NCBI GenBank assembly: GCA_028279265.1
Contig: JANQOC010000717.1
Location: 1 to 41,422, forward strand
Length of the DNA: 41,422 nt
Origin: Hyphomicrobiales bacterium
GTDB taxonomy: Bacteria > Pseudomonadota > Alphaproteobacteria > Rhizobiales > CAYWUX01
Direction: 5' to 3'
Position 1 is the first letter of the stretch; each line of letters begins with the position of its first letter. Positions 18,263 through 24,284 of this stretch are shown here, piece after piece. The position numbers were made by a program, and so were the translations under genes. The notes under the pieces are model-generated. The model was not told the origin of the DNA and made no database searches. It worked only from the letters and a program-made list of their open reading frames with translations.

Positions 18263-18291
18263 AATTTTATCCGCGAATCGTTTCTGAATAA
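18263..18291 (+). repeat. 29-bp near-repeat, copy 2, upstream of lysis genes
   Basis: Direct near-copy of 3112-3140, 26 of 29 bases identical. Here it is fully intergenic and contains a GAATC (GANTC) site. It is followed by TTTCCCG and CGGGGAA, which can pair with one bulge so that the GGGGAA ribosome binding site of the endolysin at 18318 is covered. This matches the arrangement at the first copy. Confidence 0.7.
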
Positions 18292-18317
18292 GGTTTCCCG
18301 GAACAAGCGGGGAACTC

Positions 18318-19154
18318 ATGTCCAAGAAATTCCAGGTTTACGAAGAATTCGTCAAACCCCAGCGAAAAGTCCATACGGCCTTCATTCATTGTTCGGCTAA
18401 TTCGAACCCCAAATGGGGCGTCGAAGAGTGCTATCACCTTCATGCTGTGACCAATGGCTGGGGCGATATCGGTTATCACGTTTTTGTTGAACGTGATGGA
18501 ACGGGTTATCTCGGGCGCGATTGGGAAAAGGTTCCTTATGCCCAGGCGCCGTTTAACACGGGTTCCATCGCCATTTGCCTGGATGGCGGCCAATATGGAA
18601 AAGATGATTTCACGGATGAACAGATCGCTTTCGTCCAGCGGATCATGCACGATATCGACCGCGCCTATGATGGGAAATTGAAATGGAAGGGCCACCGGGA
18701 AGTCAAGCCAGGCCGGGCCTGTCCGGCCTTCGATTATCACACCAGATTGCATATTTCCAAGACCGGTAATTATCTCGGGGGTGTGGCGACCAAGAAGAAA
18801 CTCAGGGAAGCCGGATCGGAAACCATCAAAGCGGCTGACCGGAACGACGACGTGGCCACGGGCTGCGCGGTGCTGGCGGCGGCCGGCGGCGGTAATGCGG
18901 TGGTCAACGGTCCACCGGAACCCAGTGCCTTGGAAAAAGCCACAAGCCTAGCCGCGGATGCGACCGCCTGGAAGCAAACCATGAACACGGGCGCGGAACT
19001 CTTATCCTGGGCTTCCGTCAACTGGTGGCTGGTTCTGGCGGCTTTTGCAGCCGTATTAATCTACAAGAACCGTAAGCTGATCCGGGCACGGCTCAATGAC
19101 GAAACCAAGATTGGAAGATTGTTTCAATGGGATGGATCGCCTCAATCGGCCTGA
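18318..19154 (+). CDS. Endolysin, T7-lysozyme-like amidase with C-terminal membrane segment
   Basis: A 278-residue protein. Residues ~17-140 form an N-acetylmuramoyl-L-alanine amidase (Amidase_2/PGRP) domain that would cut the peptidoglycan stem peptide. Zinc ligands line up as H24 (FIHCSA), H126 (KGHREV) and C135 (ACPAF), with Y53 in the GYHVF strand and the usual NTGSIAICLDGG strand. A linker follows, then a hydrophobic stretch (WWLVLAAFAAVLIY, about residues 233-250) and a basic end (KNRKLIRARL). A C-terminal membrane segment is seen in other alphaproteobacterial phage endolysins and may hold the enzyme at the inner membrane until the holin acts. The start has GGGGAACTC before the ATG. It overlaps the spanin gene by 28 bases. 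Confidence 0.85.
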   Translation: MSKKFQVYEEFVKPQRKVHTAFIHCSANSNPKWGVEECYHLHAVTNGWGDIGYHVFVERDGTGYLGRDWEKVPYAQAPFNTGSIAICLDGGQYGKDDFTDEQIAFVQRIMHDIDRAYDGKLKWKGHREVKPGRACPAFDYHTRLHISKTGNYLGGVATKKKLREAGSETIKAADRNDDVATGCAVLAAAGGGNAVVNGPPEPSALEKATSLAADATAWKQTMNTGAELLSWASVNWWLVLAAFAAVLIYKNRKLIRARLNDETKIGRLFQWDGSPQSA

Positions 19155-19447
19155 AGGCCTTCGGCGGATCCCTTTGGGGGCTCGTTAGCCGTAATATGAC
19201 CACGGTGCTGATTATTGGGGCCTTGGTCTTAGGAAAATTTTACATCGGGGATAAGGTTCGGGATGAAAATGAGCGCACAAGACTGGAAGTTGAGAATGAA
19301 CATAGCGTTCAGGAAATGGAAGAATATATCAAGTCCATGCGCCGTTCCCGGGAAATTTCTGATCGCATTAGTCGCGATGGGGCTTTTGACCGCTTGCGGC
19401 GCCTTAAGTGCGAAGCCTGTTATCAAGACGAAGGTCATCAAGATTGA
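19127..19447 (+). CDS. Inner-membrane spanin (Rz-like)
   Basis: A 106-residue protein with one N-terminal membrane segment (about residues 23-40, MTTVLIIGALVLGKFYI) followed by a charged helical periplasmic domain (RDENERTRLEVENEHSVQEMEEYIKSMRRSREI). This is the layout of i-spanins, which bridge to an outer-membrane partner and fuse the two membranes at lysis. It starts inside the end of the endolysin gene and contains, in another frame, the lipoprotein partner. Assignment is by topology and order. Confidence 0.8.
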   Translation: MGWIASIGLKAFGGSLWGLVSRNMTTVLIIGALVLGKFYIGDKVRDENERTRLEVENEHSVQEMEEYIKSMRRSREISDRISRDGAFDRLRRLKCEACYQDEGHQD

Positions 19448-19589
19448 AACCTTCTGCGAGAAGTACAGGAACATCAAAAAGATCGAGCCCTGGGAAACCT
19501 GGTCCGATGAAAACGCCGAAGCGGTAATGGAAAATGAAGAAGAGTATCTGGAATGCAAGAAGCGCAAGGGTATTGGTTTTATTAGCTAG
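19296..19589 (+). CDS. Outer-membrane spanin lipoprotein (Rz1-like), nested in i-spanin
   Basis: A 97-residue frame that overlaps more than half of the i-spanin gene, as Rz1 does in lambda. It has a basic start, a hydrophobic stretch FLIALVAMGLL and a lipobox LTAC with the lipidated cysteine at about residue 34, then a mature part with two further cysteines. The exact start is uncertain: ATGs exist at 19263, 19269 and 19296; 19296 gives the shortest signal peptide. Together with the i-spanin it should complete disruption of the outer membrane. Confidence 0.75.
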   Translation: MNIAFRKWKNISSPCAVPGKFLIALVAMGLLTACGALSAKPVIKTKVIKIETFCEKYRNIKKIEPWETWSDENAEAVMENEEEYLECKKRKGIGFIS

Positions 19590-19609
19590 CAATGCAGGAA
19601 TTACGAGGT

Positions 19610-20098
19610 ATGAGCAATGTACGACCTGACGGCTTGGGGTCTGATGTGCTTGGCGGCTATAGTCGGGGGTATGACGTACCTCCTACCCAACACTATGGAA
19701 CTAACCAACAAGAGTCGCGAGAATTTAGAAGTCATTCGGGAGTTCCACCGGGAAAGCCTCATTACCTCGAAAATTCGGCCTTCCGACTCACCACGGTCGC
19801 GAGCGTTCTCATCGCCGTCGTCGTCTTCACGTGGAAAGCAAGCCAGCTCGCCAACGGTATCGAAAGATTTAAAGACGAAACCAACGTTGCCATTGAAGGA
19901 ATCCTCAAAACCCTGGACCGCCGATACTCAGAAGTCTATGGAAGCTCTCCCGAAGCTTTCAGACGACGCGACATGGCCGAATTCTGCCGAGACACTGAAC
20001 AGCTTAATAAGCAATTGGGATGGCGATGTAGTAATCCTTATACTATGCCCTCCTACCTTTCCAGATTGCAGAGAAATGACAGAGTAGACAAAAGATAA
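19610..20098 (+). CDS. Holin-like membrane protein, frame B of an overlapping pair
   Basis: A 162-residue frame with one membrane segment at residues ~60-78 (TTVASVLIAVVVFTW), then a helical cytoplasmic-type domain and an end with DMAEFCRDTEQLNKQLGWRCSNPY, a pattern found at the end of phage membrane proteins near lysis genes. That conserved-looking C-terminus shows the frame is used there. The first ~55 residues are Gly/Ser/Arg-rich and less convincing, and the ATG at 19610 has only one base between it and GAGG. An ATG at 19592 has no ribosome binding site. The N-terminus may instead come from frame A. Confidence 0.55.
   Translation: MSNVRPDGLGSDVLGGYSRGYDVPPTQHYGTNQQESREFRSHSGVPPGKPHYLENSAFRLTTVASVLIAVVVFTWKASQLANGIERFKDETNVAIEGILKTLDRRYSEVYGSSPEAFRRRDMAEFCRDTEQLNKQLGWRCSNPYTMPSYLSRLQRNDRVDKR
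19617..20087 (+). CDS. Holin-like membrane protein, frame A of an overlapping pair
   Basis: This frame lies almost entirely inside 19610-20098 but one frame away. Its ATG is 8 bases after GAGG, the better ribosome binding site. Residues 4-23 (LTAWGLMCLAAIVGGMTYLL) form a convincing membrane segment, followed by a charged helix (TNKSRENLEVIREFHRE). After about residue 50 the sequence becomes Ser/Pro/Lys-rich and reads like a shadow of frame B. Either two proteins are made from one stretch, or ribosomes shift by -1 from A into B, giving a two-segment holin-like product. No classical slippery heptamer was found. Confidence 0.4.
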   Translation: MYDLTAWGLMCLAAIVGGMTYLLPNTMELTNKSRENLEVIREFHRESLITSKIRPSDSPRSRAFSSPSSSSRGKQASSPTVSKDLKTKPTLPLKESSKPWTADTQKSMEALPKLSDDATWPNSAETLNSLISNWDGDVVILILCPPTFPDCREMTE

Positions 20099-20150
20099 TT
20101 GGATTTTGCGGGGGCTTATTCATCCGGCCCGTCAGACACCGCAAATCGAA

Positions 20151-20187
20151 CCCCCAGGTGCTACCCCGCATTACCTGGGGGTTTTTT
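20151..20187 (+). terminator. Late-operon terminator
   Basis: CCCCCAGGT (20151-20159) pairs with ACCTGGGGG (20173-20181), followed by six T residues. It ends the plus-strand late transcript after the lysis genes. Confidence 0.9.
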
Positions 20188-20214
20188 GTGGGTAAGTGAG
20201 AAACCACATTTACA

Positions 20215-20237
20215 ATGTAAGGAACATGTTCTTACAT
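20215..20237. promoter_or_regulatory. Near-perfect palindrome between facing terminators
   Basis: ATGTAAG, then GAACATGTTC, then TTACAT forms a 23-base inverted repeat with a single unpaired G. It lies between the plus-strand and minus-strand terminators with no gene on either side, so it is either a protein-binding site or another transcript-end hairpin. It contains GAAC-N2-GTTC. Confidence 0.5.
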
Positions 20238-20273
20238 GGTCGGGCATCACCTAATGCACGATTACGGCACAAC

Positions 20274-20301
20274 AAAAAAGGCCCCGGATAAAACCGGGGC
20301 C
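20274..20301 (-). terminator. Terminator of leftward early operon
   Basis: On the minus strand GGCCCCGG and CCGGGGCC form an 8-bp stem with a 6-base loop followed by six T residues (A-run at 20274-20279). It lies 39 bases past the stop of the last minus-strand gene. Confidence 0.88.
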
Positions 20302-20339
20302 AGTTAGTTTCCAGGATCGGCAAGACCTGGAAACGGGGG

Positions 20340-20735
20340 TTAACGTAATCCCATCTGGTATTCCTGGATGATTTCCTTTACTTTCTTATCACCATAGAGG
20401 GCGGCGGACTTCAGGGCACGATTGGCCCGCCTTAACTCTGTTTTTGTTTTTTCGTCTTGCTTTCCATTGATTACAAATTTTATATCGTCGGATATAGCGT
20501 TAGACCCTTCGTGTTCAATAAAAAGCCTGTAACCTTTATTGTCCTCAAAGTTCTGGACAATAATCTTAGAATGTTCCGGATCTCCAAAAATGAAGAATTC
20601 GACCATATTGTCATATCGAAAACCCTCATGTGTTTTCCAGGACATCCCCGCCTTCATTTCATAACCGAGTTTCTCCAGGCCATCACGAAACGTGTTGAAG
20701 GAATGGTTGTGAAACAGGTCAACTTTTTTTGTCAT
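20340..20735 (-). CDS. Hypothetical protein with its own promoter and terminator
   Basis: A 131-residue soluble protein, alpha/beta in composition (LEKLGYEMKAGMSWKTHEGF, then DNMVEFFIFGDPEHSKIIVQNF), ending in a helical basic region (RRANRALKSAALYGDKKVKEII). I recognise no family. The ATG at 20735, preceded by AAGGGG, is preferred to an upstream frame extension through the promoter. It is a single-gene unit: a good promoter at 20767-20795, an operator-like 13-mer across that promoter, and a terminator of its own. Such isolated, separately controlled genes are often accessory (moron) genes. Confidence 0.75.
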   Translation of the reverse strand: MTKKVDLFHNHSFNTFRDGLEKLGYEMKAGMSWKTHEGFRYDNMVEFFIFGDPEHSKIIVQNFEDNKGYRLFIEHEGSNAISDDIKFVINGKQDEKTKTELRRANRALKSAALYGDKKVKEIIQEYQMGLR

Positions 20736-20766
20736 ATAAAACCCCTTCTGTTGGTTGATAATTCTT

Positions 20767-20795
20767 AATATAGCACATATGAACCATAAGTTCAA
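20767..20795 (-). promoter_or_regulatory. Sigma70-type promoter for 20735 gene
   Basis: Read on the minus strand: TTGAAC (20790-20795), a 17-base spacer, then TATATT (20767-20772), about 32 bases before the ATG. The 13-base motif AACTTATGGTTCA covers the end of the -35 box and the spacer. Confidence 0.7.
20780..20792 (-). promoter_or_regulatory. Operator-like 13-mer, copy 1
   Basis: AACTTATGGTTCA, identical at 28233-28245 (minus) and 32596-32608 (plus). In this copy the flanking base extends it to GAAC-N5-GTTC, an inverted repeat, which fits a dimeric repressor site. It overlaps a promoter, so binding would block RNA polymerase. Confidence 0.65.
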
Positions 20796-20799
20796 GAGT

Positions 20800-20845
20800 A
20801 AATAAAAGAAATCCCCAGGTCCAGTTCAGCGAAACCTGGGGATTT
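20800..20845 (-). terminator. Terminator after outer-membrane protein gene
   Basis: AAATCCCCAGGT (20809-20820) pairs perfectly over 12 bp with ACCTGGGGATTT (20834-20845). On the minus strand the stem is followed by CTTTTATTT. It separates the outer-membrane gene from the promoter of the next minus-strand gene. Confidence 0.85.
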
Positions 20846-20872
20846 CCCGTTCCATCAAGGGCAGATGGTAAC

Positions 20873-21445
20873 TTAGAAATTCGCTCCGGCGCGATACATA
20901 AACCGATCCTCACTTGGATCCGCGCCCATTATGGTTTCGTAATCCCAATGCTGCCATTCCGGCCCGTGGAAGATATTCCCGGACTGGAACTTGGCCCCGA
21001 GGCCATAAATCAAAGCATCAATCTCGGGTCCGCCTTTAACGCCTTGGCGGCCAACACCGACAAGACCATGGACGGAAGCTGAATCGCTCAACTGAATCCC
21101 GAAGATCCCAACACCATAGTAATAATCGTCCAGCTCAACCCCAAAGCCTTCTGCGCCGTTGAGGCCGTAGGCAATCCGGCCGCCCAGGATAATGGCACCG
21201 CCGGTTTGGAGCGTACATTCGCCGAAGATTTCGCCGGCCAGGCCGTCGCCGCCCAGATTACCGCCGCCAATATCAACATCGGCATTTGAGCGACCGCCGG
21301 CAGCACCAACGCCACAGCCCTGGAAGACACCCAAGAATTTCGGTGTTTCGTCTGCCTTAACTTCTTTTGGCCCGCCAAGATCGGCAGCCATTACAGTAGA
21401 GGCCGCGAATACCACCGCCCCGAGTACCGTCAATAGTCGTTTCAT
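20873..21445 (-). CDS. Outer-membrane beta-barrel protein
   Basis: A 190-residue protein with a classic Sec signal peptide (MKRLLTVLGAVVFAASTVMA, cut before ADLGG), typical of Omp25/RopB-like proteins of alphaproteobacteria. The mature part is Gly-rich with alternating hydrophobic and polar residues (GGAIILGGRIAYGL, FGVELDDYYYGVGIFGIQL, ASVHGLVGVG) and ends in a C-terminal phenylalanine (YRAGANF), the signal for barrel insertion. Two cysteines in the mature part could form a disulfide. The ATG at 21445 has GGGGA six bases upstream. It stands alone between terminators, with three GANTC sites in its leader. Possible roles are surface conversion or blocking of superinfection; a few phages carry such genes, and the function here is inferred. 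Confidence 0.75.
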   Translation of the reverse strand: MKRLLTVLGAVVFAASTVMAADLGGPKEVKADETPKFLGVFQGCGVGAAGGRSNADVDIGGGNLGGDGLAGEIFGECTLQTGGAIILGGRIAYGLNGAEGFGVELDDYYYGVGIFGIQLSDSASVHGLVGVGRQGVKGGPEIDALIYGLGAKFQSGNIFHGPEWQHWDYETIMGADPSEDRFMYRAGANF

Positions 21446-21461
21446 GAGTAGTCCCCTAAGT

Positions 21462-21485
21462 TGATTCGAATCATTCAACCGAATC
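21462..21485 (-). promoter_or_regulatory. Cluster of three GANTC sites in leader of outer-membrane gene
   Basis: GATTC (21463-21467), GAATC (21468-21472) and GAATC (21481-21485) occur within 23 bases; the first two form the perfect 12-base palindrome TGATTCGAATCA (21462-21473). GANTC is the CcrM methylation site of alphaproteobacteria, and GcrA acts at promoters with such sites. The phage has its own GcrA-like gene at 29361. Confidence 0.6.
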
Positions 21486-21551
21486 TACATATCTGATTTG
21501 CTCAGAAAACTTGTGGTTTATACGTCACACGTTAACCTTTTCCCCCGAAAT

Positions 21552-21589
21552 AAAAACCCCGCCTTTGACCACGTTCCCGGGCGCGGGGC
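21552..21589 (-). terminator. Terminator after 22023-21640 gene
   Basis: On the minus strand GCGGGG and its partner CCCCGC (21583-21588 with 21557-21562) enclose a 20-base loop and are followed by TTTTTATTT. The stem is short but GC-only. It ends the main minus-strand early operon before the outer-membrane gene. Confidence 0.65.
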
Positions 21590-21639
21590 AAATTCCCAGT
21601 GTTGCTATGGTCAAGAGGATCCCAGACCAATGAACGCGG

Positions 21640-22023
21640 CTAAACAAACAAAGCGCCGGTTTTCGTGTCTTTTTTGATTTTCGTCTTCGGTCCAATCCAG
21701 GCGCGGCCTTTGGAGAGATGAACCAGGATCTTACCGTTGATCTGGTCATATTCAACTTTCCCCTGGTCCAAAAGGTCCCGAACTCGGGGAACATCTTCCT
21801 TGGTGCCGTCCCATTCAAATTCCGTATATGAGACTTTCGGCTCAATAGGCGGTTCCCACCCTATAGATTGAATGAGCTGGTCAAAGGCCAGATTGAGATT
21901 GTTGATCGCCTGGTCGCGCATGGCATTGGCGCCGCGGACCTTCTCCAAAACTTTCTTTTTGACTTCCAGGTGATAATCCCGGATATCGTCCTGGACCAAT
22001 TCCAGTTCCGTTGGTTTTTTCAT
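21640..22023 (-). CDS. Hypothetical early protein
   Basis: A 127-residue soluble protein. Residues ~1-60 are a long charged helix (QDDIRDYHLEVKKKVLEKVRGANAMRDQAINNL); the rest is alpha/beta and ends in a lysine-rich segment (GPKTKIKKDTKTGALF). No family is recognised. The ATG at 22023 overlaps the previous stop (ATGA) and has AGGA five bases upstream; an in-frame ATG at 22029 is an alternative. Last gene of the operon before a terminator. Confidence 0.7.
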   Translation of the reverse strand: MKKPTELELVQDDIRDYHLEVKKKVLEKVRGANAMRDQAINNLNLAFDQLIQSIGWEPPIEPKVSYTEFEWDGTKEDVPRVRDLLDQGKVEYDQINGKILVHLSKGRAWIGPKTKIKKDTKTGALFV

Positions 22024-22289
22024 ATCCATCCTAATCCTTTCAATAGAAAATAGCCCGCAATCACCCATAGAATGAGGCTGACAACAAACATCTTTGCCCA
22101 GGGGGCCGCATTCTCTTCATGGATCAGCCCCGGGCGTTCACCGCGACGAAGGCGTTCAGCAATCACCATATCCGCCAGGCGATCATCATTGTCTCGAAGG
22201 GCACGTTGGTAGATGAGTTTTAAATAGCCGTCGGAATATTGATAGAGGTCTTCTGGCATGAGAAGGTTTGCGCGAATAACTTTGTTCAT
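22020..22289 (-). CDS. Small C-tail-anchored membrane protein
   Basis: An 89-residue protein. The first ~62 residues are charged and helical (EDLYQYSDGYLKLIYQRALRDNDDRLADMVIAERLRRGERPG); residues ~65-87 are a single membrane segment (MFVVSLILWVIAGYFLL). It is coupled at both ends by overlaps with its neighbours. No family is known to me. A cytoplasmic domain tethered by its C-terminus to the membrane suggests a host-interaction or lysis-control role, which is speculative. Confidence 0.7.
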   Translation of the reverse strand: MNKVIRANLLMPEDLYQYSDGYLKLIYQRALRDNDDRLADMVIAERLRRGERPGLIHEENAAPWAKMFVVSLILWVIAGYFLLKGLGWI

Positions 22290-22462
22290 TTCATTGCCTG
22301 TGTAATGCGAGATCCAGCAGTTCCCGCAATAATTCCACAAATATAAAGGACCGCTTCAGCTCGTTCTCCAAGGTCAAATCCGTCGTTTATTATGATCGCA
22401 ATAATAAGCATTACCGAGTACACGAAAAAAAGTGAGATCATTTCGAGAAATACCATCATCAT
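22286..22462 (-). CDS. 58-residue two-segment membrane protein
   Basis: Reading from the ATG at 22462, behind AAGGGAAAGTT, gives 58 residues with two hydrophobic stretches: about 9-26 (SLFFVYSVMLIIAIII) and 38-50 (VLYICGIIAGTAG), joined by an acidic loop (NDGFDLGERAEA). The stop overlaps the next start as ATGA. The size and topology resemble small class II holins, but it is in the early block, far from the endolysin. Short, yet overlaps on both sides and a good ribosome site support it as a gene. Confidence 0.65.
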   Translation of the reverse strand: MMMVFLEMISLFFVYSVMLIIAIIINDGFDLGERAEAVLYICGIIAGTAGSRITQAMK

Positions 22463-22632
22463 AACTTTCCCTTTTGCTTATCCTTCAGGGCTCGCCAGAT
22501 CATTCGCGCCTTCGCCGGATCAACTTTTCGCGTAGCTCGGAAGTTGATTGCCAACTGCTTGCGCTGGGCCGCGATTTCCGGGATGGCTTTATATTCCCGG
22601 TACATGGTTTCCGTGGGAATGTGCTTTTTCAT
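22459..22632 (-). CDS. 57-residue basic protein
   Basis: A small basic protein (MKKHIPTETMYREYKAIPEI at the start, KVDPAKARMIWRALKDKQKG at the end), mostly helical, with no membrane segment. Its ATG overlaps the stop of the serine recombinase (ATGA) and its own stop overlaps the next start, so it belongs to one translationally coupled chain. Possibly nucleic-acid binding given its charge; function unknown. Confidence 0.65.
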   Translation of the reverse strand: MKKHIPTETMYREYKAIPEIAAQRKQLAINFRATRKVDPAKARMIWRALKDKQKGKL

Positions 22633-23252
22633 GTTTCTAAAACACTTCTTTCAAAACGTTTGTAGGTTTTTCCGTTTCCCACCTCTTCGGATGTTAAACT
22701 ATTCCGTTTCAAAAAGCGCCATAGGGTTGAGCGGGAAACGCCGACTATTTTTGCAATATCGGATAAACCGGTATCTGCTTCCAAAAGCTGGATGACGGCC
22801 CGCTGTTTATCGAGCGTCATGGCCGCCGGCCGGCCGAATTTTGCCCCGCGCTGCCGGGCCGCCGCCAGTCCGGCCTGAATTCGCTCGTTTGTCATTTCGC
22901 GCTCGAACTCGGACAAGATCATCAGAAGGTTAAACATCAACTTGCCGGTCGCCGTCTGAGTGTCGATCTTTTCCTTCAGGCTTTCGAACTCGATACAGTT
23001 CTCCCGAAAGTGGTCGGTCAACTTCAAAAGGTCTCGAAGGGATCGAGCCAATCGGTCCAATTTCCAGACAATGATTTTATCGCCAGGCTTGACCTTCTTC
23101 AGCATCTTGTTTAGCTCTTTGCGGTCTTTCGTATATCGACCGCTGAACTTGTCTGTAAAGATTTCGTCACAGTCGGCAGCCTTCAGGGCGTCAATCTGAA
23201 GATCCAGCCGTTGATCTTCGGTGGATACGCGGGCGTAGCCATATACAGTCAT
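22629..23252 (-). CDS. Small serine recombinase (resolvase/invertase family)
   Basis: A 207-residue protein of the Tn3 resolvase/Hin invertase family. The catalytic serine is S10 in GYARVSTEDQ, with R8 beside it and the partner arginines R67 and R70 in KLDRLARSL. The long dimer helix holds LILSEFERE-type residues at ~110-120, and residues ~146-184 are a C-terminal helix-turn-helix (SDIAKIVGVSRSTLWRFLKRN), followed by an extra ~23-residue basic tail. It could resolve genome dimers or invert a segment. I saw no invertible repeats around the fibre genes, and it lacks the large C-terminal domain of serine integrases. Confidence 0.88.
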   Translation of the reverse strand: MTVYGYARVSTEDQRLDLQIDALKAADCDEIFTDKFSGRYTKDRKELNKMLKKVKPGDKIIVWKLDRLARSLRDLLKLTDHFRENCIEFESLKEKIDTQTATGKLMFNLLMILSEFEREMTNERIQAGLAAARQRGAKFGRPAAMTLDKQRAVIQLLEADTGLSDIAKIVGVSRSTLWRFLKRNSLTSEEVGNGKTYKRFERSVLET

Positions 23253-23494
23253 TATCCAGCCCCTGGTTTTGGAATTCGGTTTTTGTGGAACTTGTCAGCC
23301 CAGGCCTGAATTAAAATATCTTCAATATCCTGGAAGAAGCTGATCATGTCGCTGGGCTCTGTAAAGTCTAATGACACTTCACCGCCTGAATCCTTTCGGG
23401 CACCTACTCGAAGGGTCGCGCCGGTTGACATGATGTCAATTTCCGCCCAGCGCGACCCATAGTCGTGTTCGATCTTAATCTTCATTTGTTTCAT
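23252..23494 (-). CDS. Hypothetical early protein
   Basis: An 80-residue protein. It has a beta-rich first half (MKIKIEHDYGSRWAEIDIMSTG and on) and a helical second half (MISFFQDIEDILIQAWADKF). It joins the recombinase gene by TAATG and overlaps the gene before it. An ATG at 23485 is an alternative start. No family recognised. Confidence 0.6.
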   Translation of the reverse strand: MKQMKIKIEHDYGSRWAEIDIMSTGATLRVGARKDSGGEVSLDFTEPSDMISFFQDIEDILIQAWADKFHKNRIPKPGAG

Positions 23495-23744
23495 CGATCC
23501 CAGCGCGCAAAATCGATTCCGCTTTTTCAGGGCTTGTGTGAATTTCAAATTCGCTAGCCAAGCTTATGACATCGCAGACCGTCAAATGTTCTTCGGCGGT
23601 GCCTGATATATTCCAGGTTTCCTTCATAAAGGCTTGGCCATGGGATATTCCAACAATTTTACTTACCGTGTAATTGTCGGGATCGGTATATCCTAGTGCC
23701 TTTAAAAATTCAGTATCGATTGATTCGTGAGTAGGTTGAGACAT
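23475..23744 (-). CDS. Hypothetical early protein
   Basis: An 89-residue acidic protein with no membrane segment. The ATG at 23744 has an excellent AGAGGA site; the frame opens earlier at a TTG (23765), which is not needed. The second half reads as two helices (HLTVCDVISLASEFEI, then EKAESILRAGIDE). It overlaps the next gene by 20 bases. Function unknown. Confidence 0.65.
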   Translation of the reverse strand: MSQPTHESIDTEFLKALGYTDPDNYTVSKIVGISHGQAFMKETWNISGTAEEHLTVCDVISLASEFEIHTSPEKAESILRAGIDETNED

Positions 23745-23769
23745 ATGATCCTCTTTTGTTTGCAACAGT

Positions 23770-24081
23770 TCAGTTCTTCTTCATATCCTCTGGGAGAATG
23801 ATGGATCTGGCCGCGTATTGGCGCTGTTTCATCACGAACTCTTCCAGAAGGGGTAAAAGGCTTTCCATGGGGATGTTGGTTTTAATGGACATGTCAACGG
23901 GTTGATCTTCAGTTCCCGGTTCCGGGGCCTGGAAATAGAGATGGAAATATCGCGCCCCGGGGGTTTCCTCAATCAGGGATGTCAAGACATCGGCCTGGGA
24001 GGTGATGCGCTTCATGCGCTTTAATATGTTCTGGGCTTCCGCCTGGCGTTCACGCGCCGCCTGGATTGGGTCTTTATTCAT
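23770..24081 (-). CDS. Hypothetical early protein, helical
   Basis: A 103-residue protein. The N-terminal ~40 residues are a charged helix (DPIQAARERQAEAQNILKRM), followed by a beta segment (GARYFHLYFQAPEPG) and a C-terminal helix pair. It starts 8 bases inside the end of its upstream neighbour. No family is recognised. Confidence 0.65.
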   Translation of the reverse strand: MNKDPIQAARERQAEAQNILKRMKRITSQADVLTSLIEETPGARYFHLYFQAPEPGTEDQPVDMSIKTNIPMESLLPLLEEFVMKQRQYAARSIILPEDMKKN

Positions 24082-24247
24082 TAGGAGCCTTTGTTTTCTC
24101 AAATTGGATGATTTCGTCGTATAAGCTCTTTGGGATCTCATCCCAGTAGAACCCGTCATAATCACCGATTGCCCAGAAATATCTTCCGTCATAATCTAGC
24201 AGGTGGAGGCCGCCATAGGTGTTCACGATGCCTGTAACCTCAGTCAT
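24074..24247 (-). CDS. 57-residue hypothetical protein rich in aromatic residues
   Basis: A small acidic protein with an unusual density of Tyr, Trp and Asp (YDGRYFWAIGDYDGFYWDEI), probably a compact beta fold. The ATG at 24247 has GGCGGAATA upstream. An ATG at 24316, with GGAG seven bases before it, would add 23 residues and overlap the nuclease gene; both are possible. Function unknown. Confidence 0.55.
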   Translation of the reverse strand: MTEVTGIVNTYGGLHLLDYDGRYFWAIGDYDGFYWDEIPKSLYDEIIQFEKTKAPNE

Positions 24248-24284
24248 TATTCCGCCTTCCGGGATAGTGTACCTCGACGGACCT

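Noticed and set aside
3112..18291. 29-base direct repeats as recombination (res) sites
   Set aside because: Recombination between them would delete the capsid and tail genes, and they lie next to ribosome sites; a regulatory role fits better.
19740..19780. Programmed -1 frameshift site in the holin-like region
   Set aside because: TCGAAAATTC is the nearest candidate but does not fit the slippery heptamer rule; left as an open possibility.
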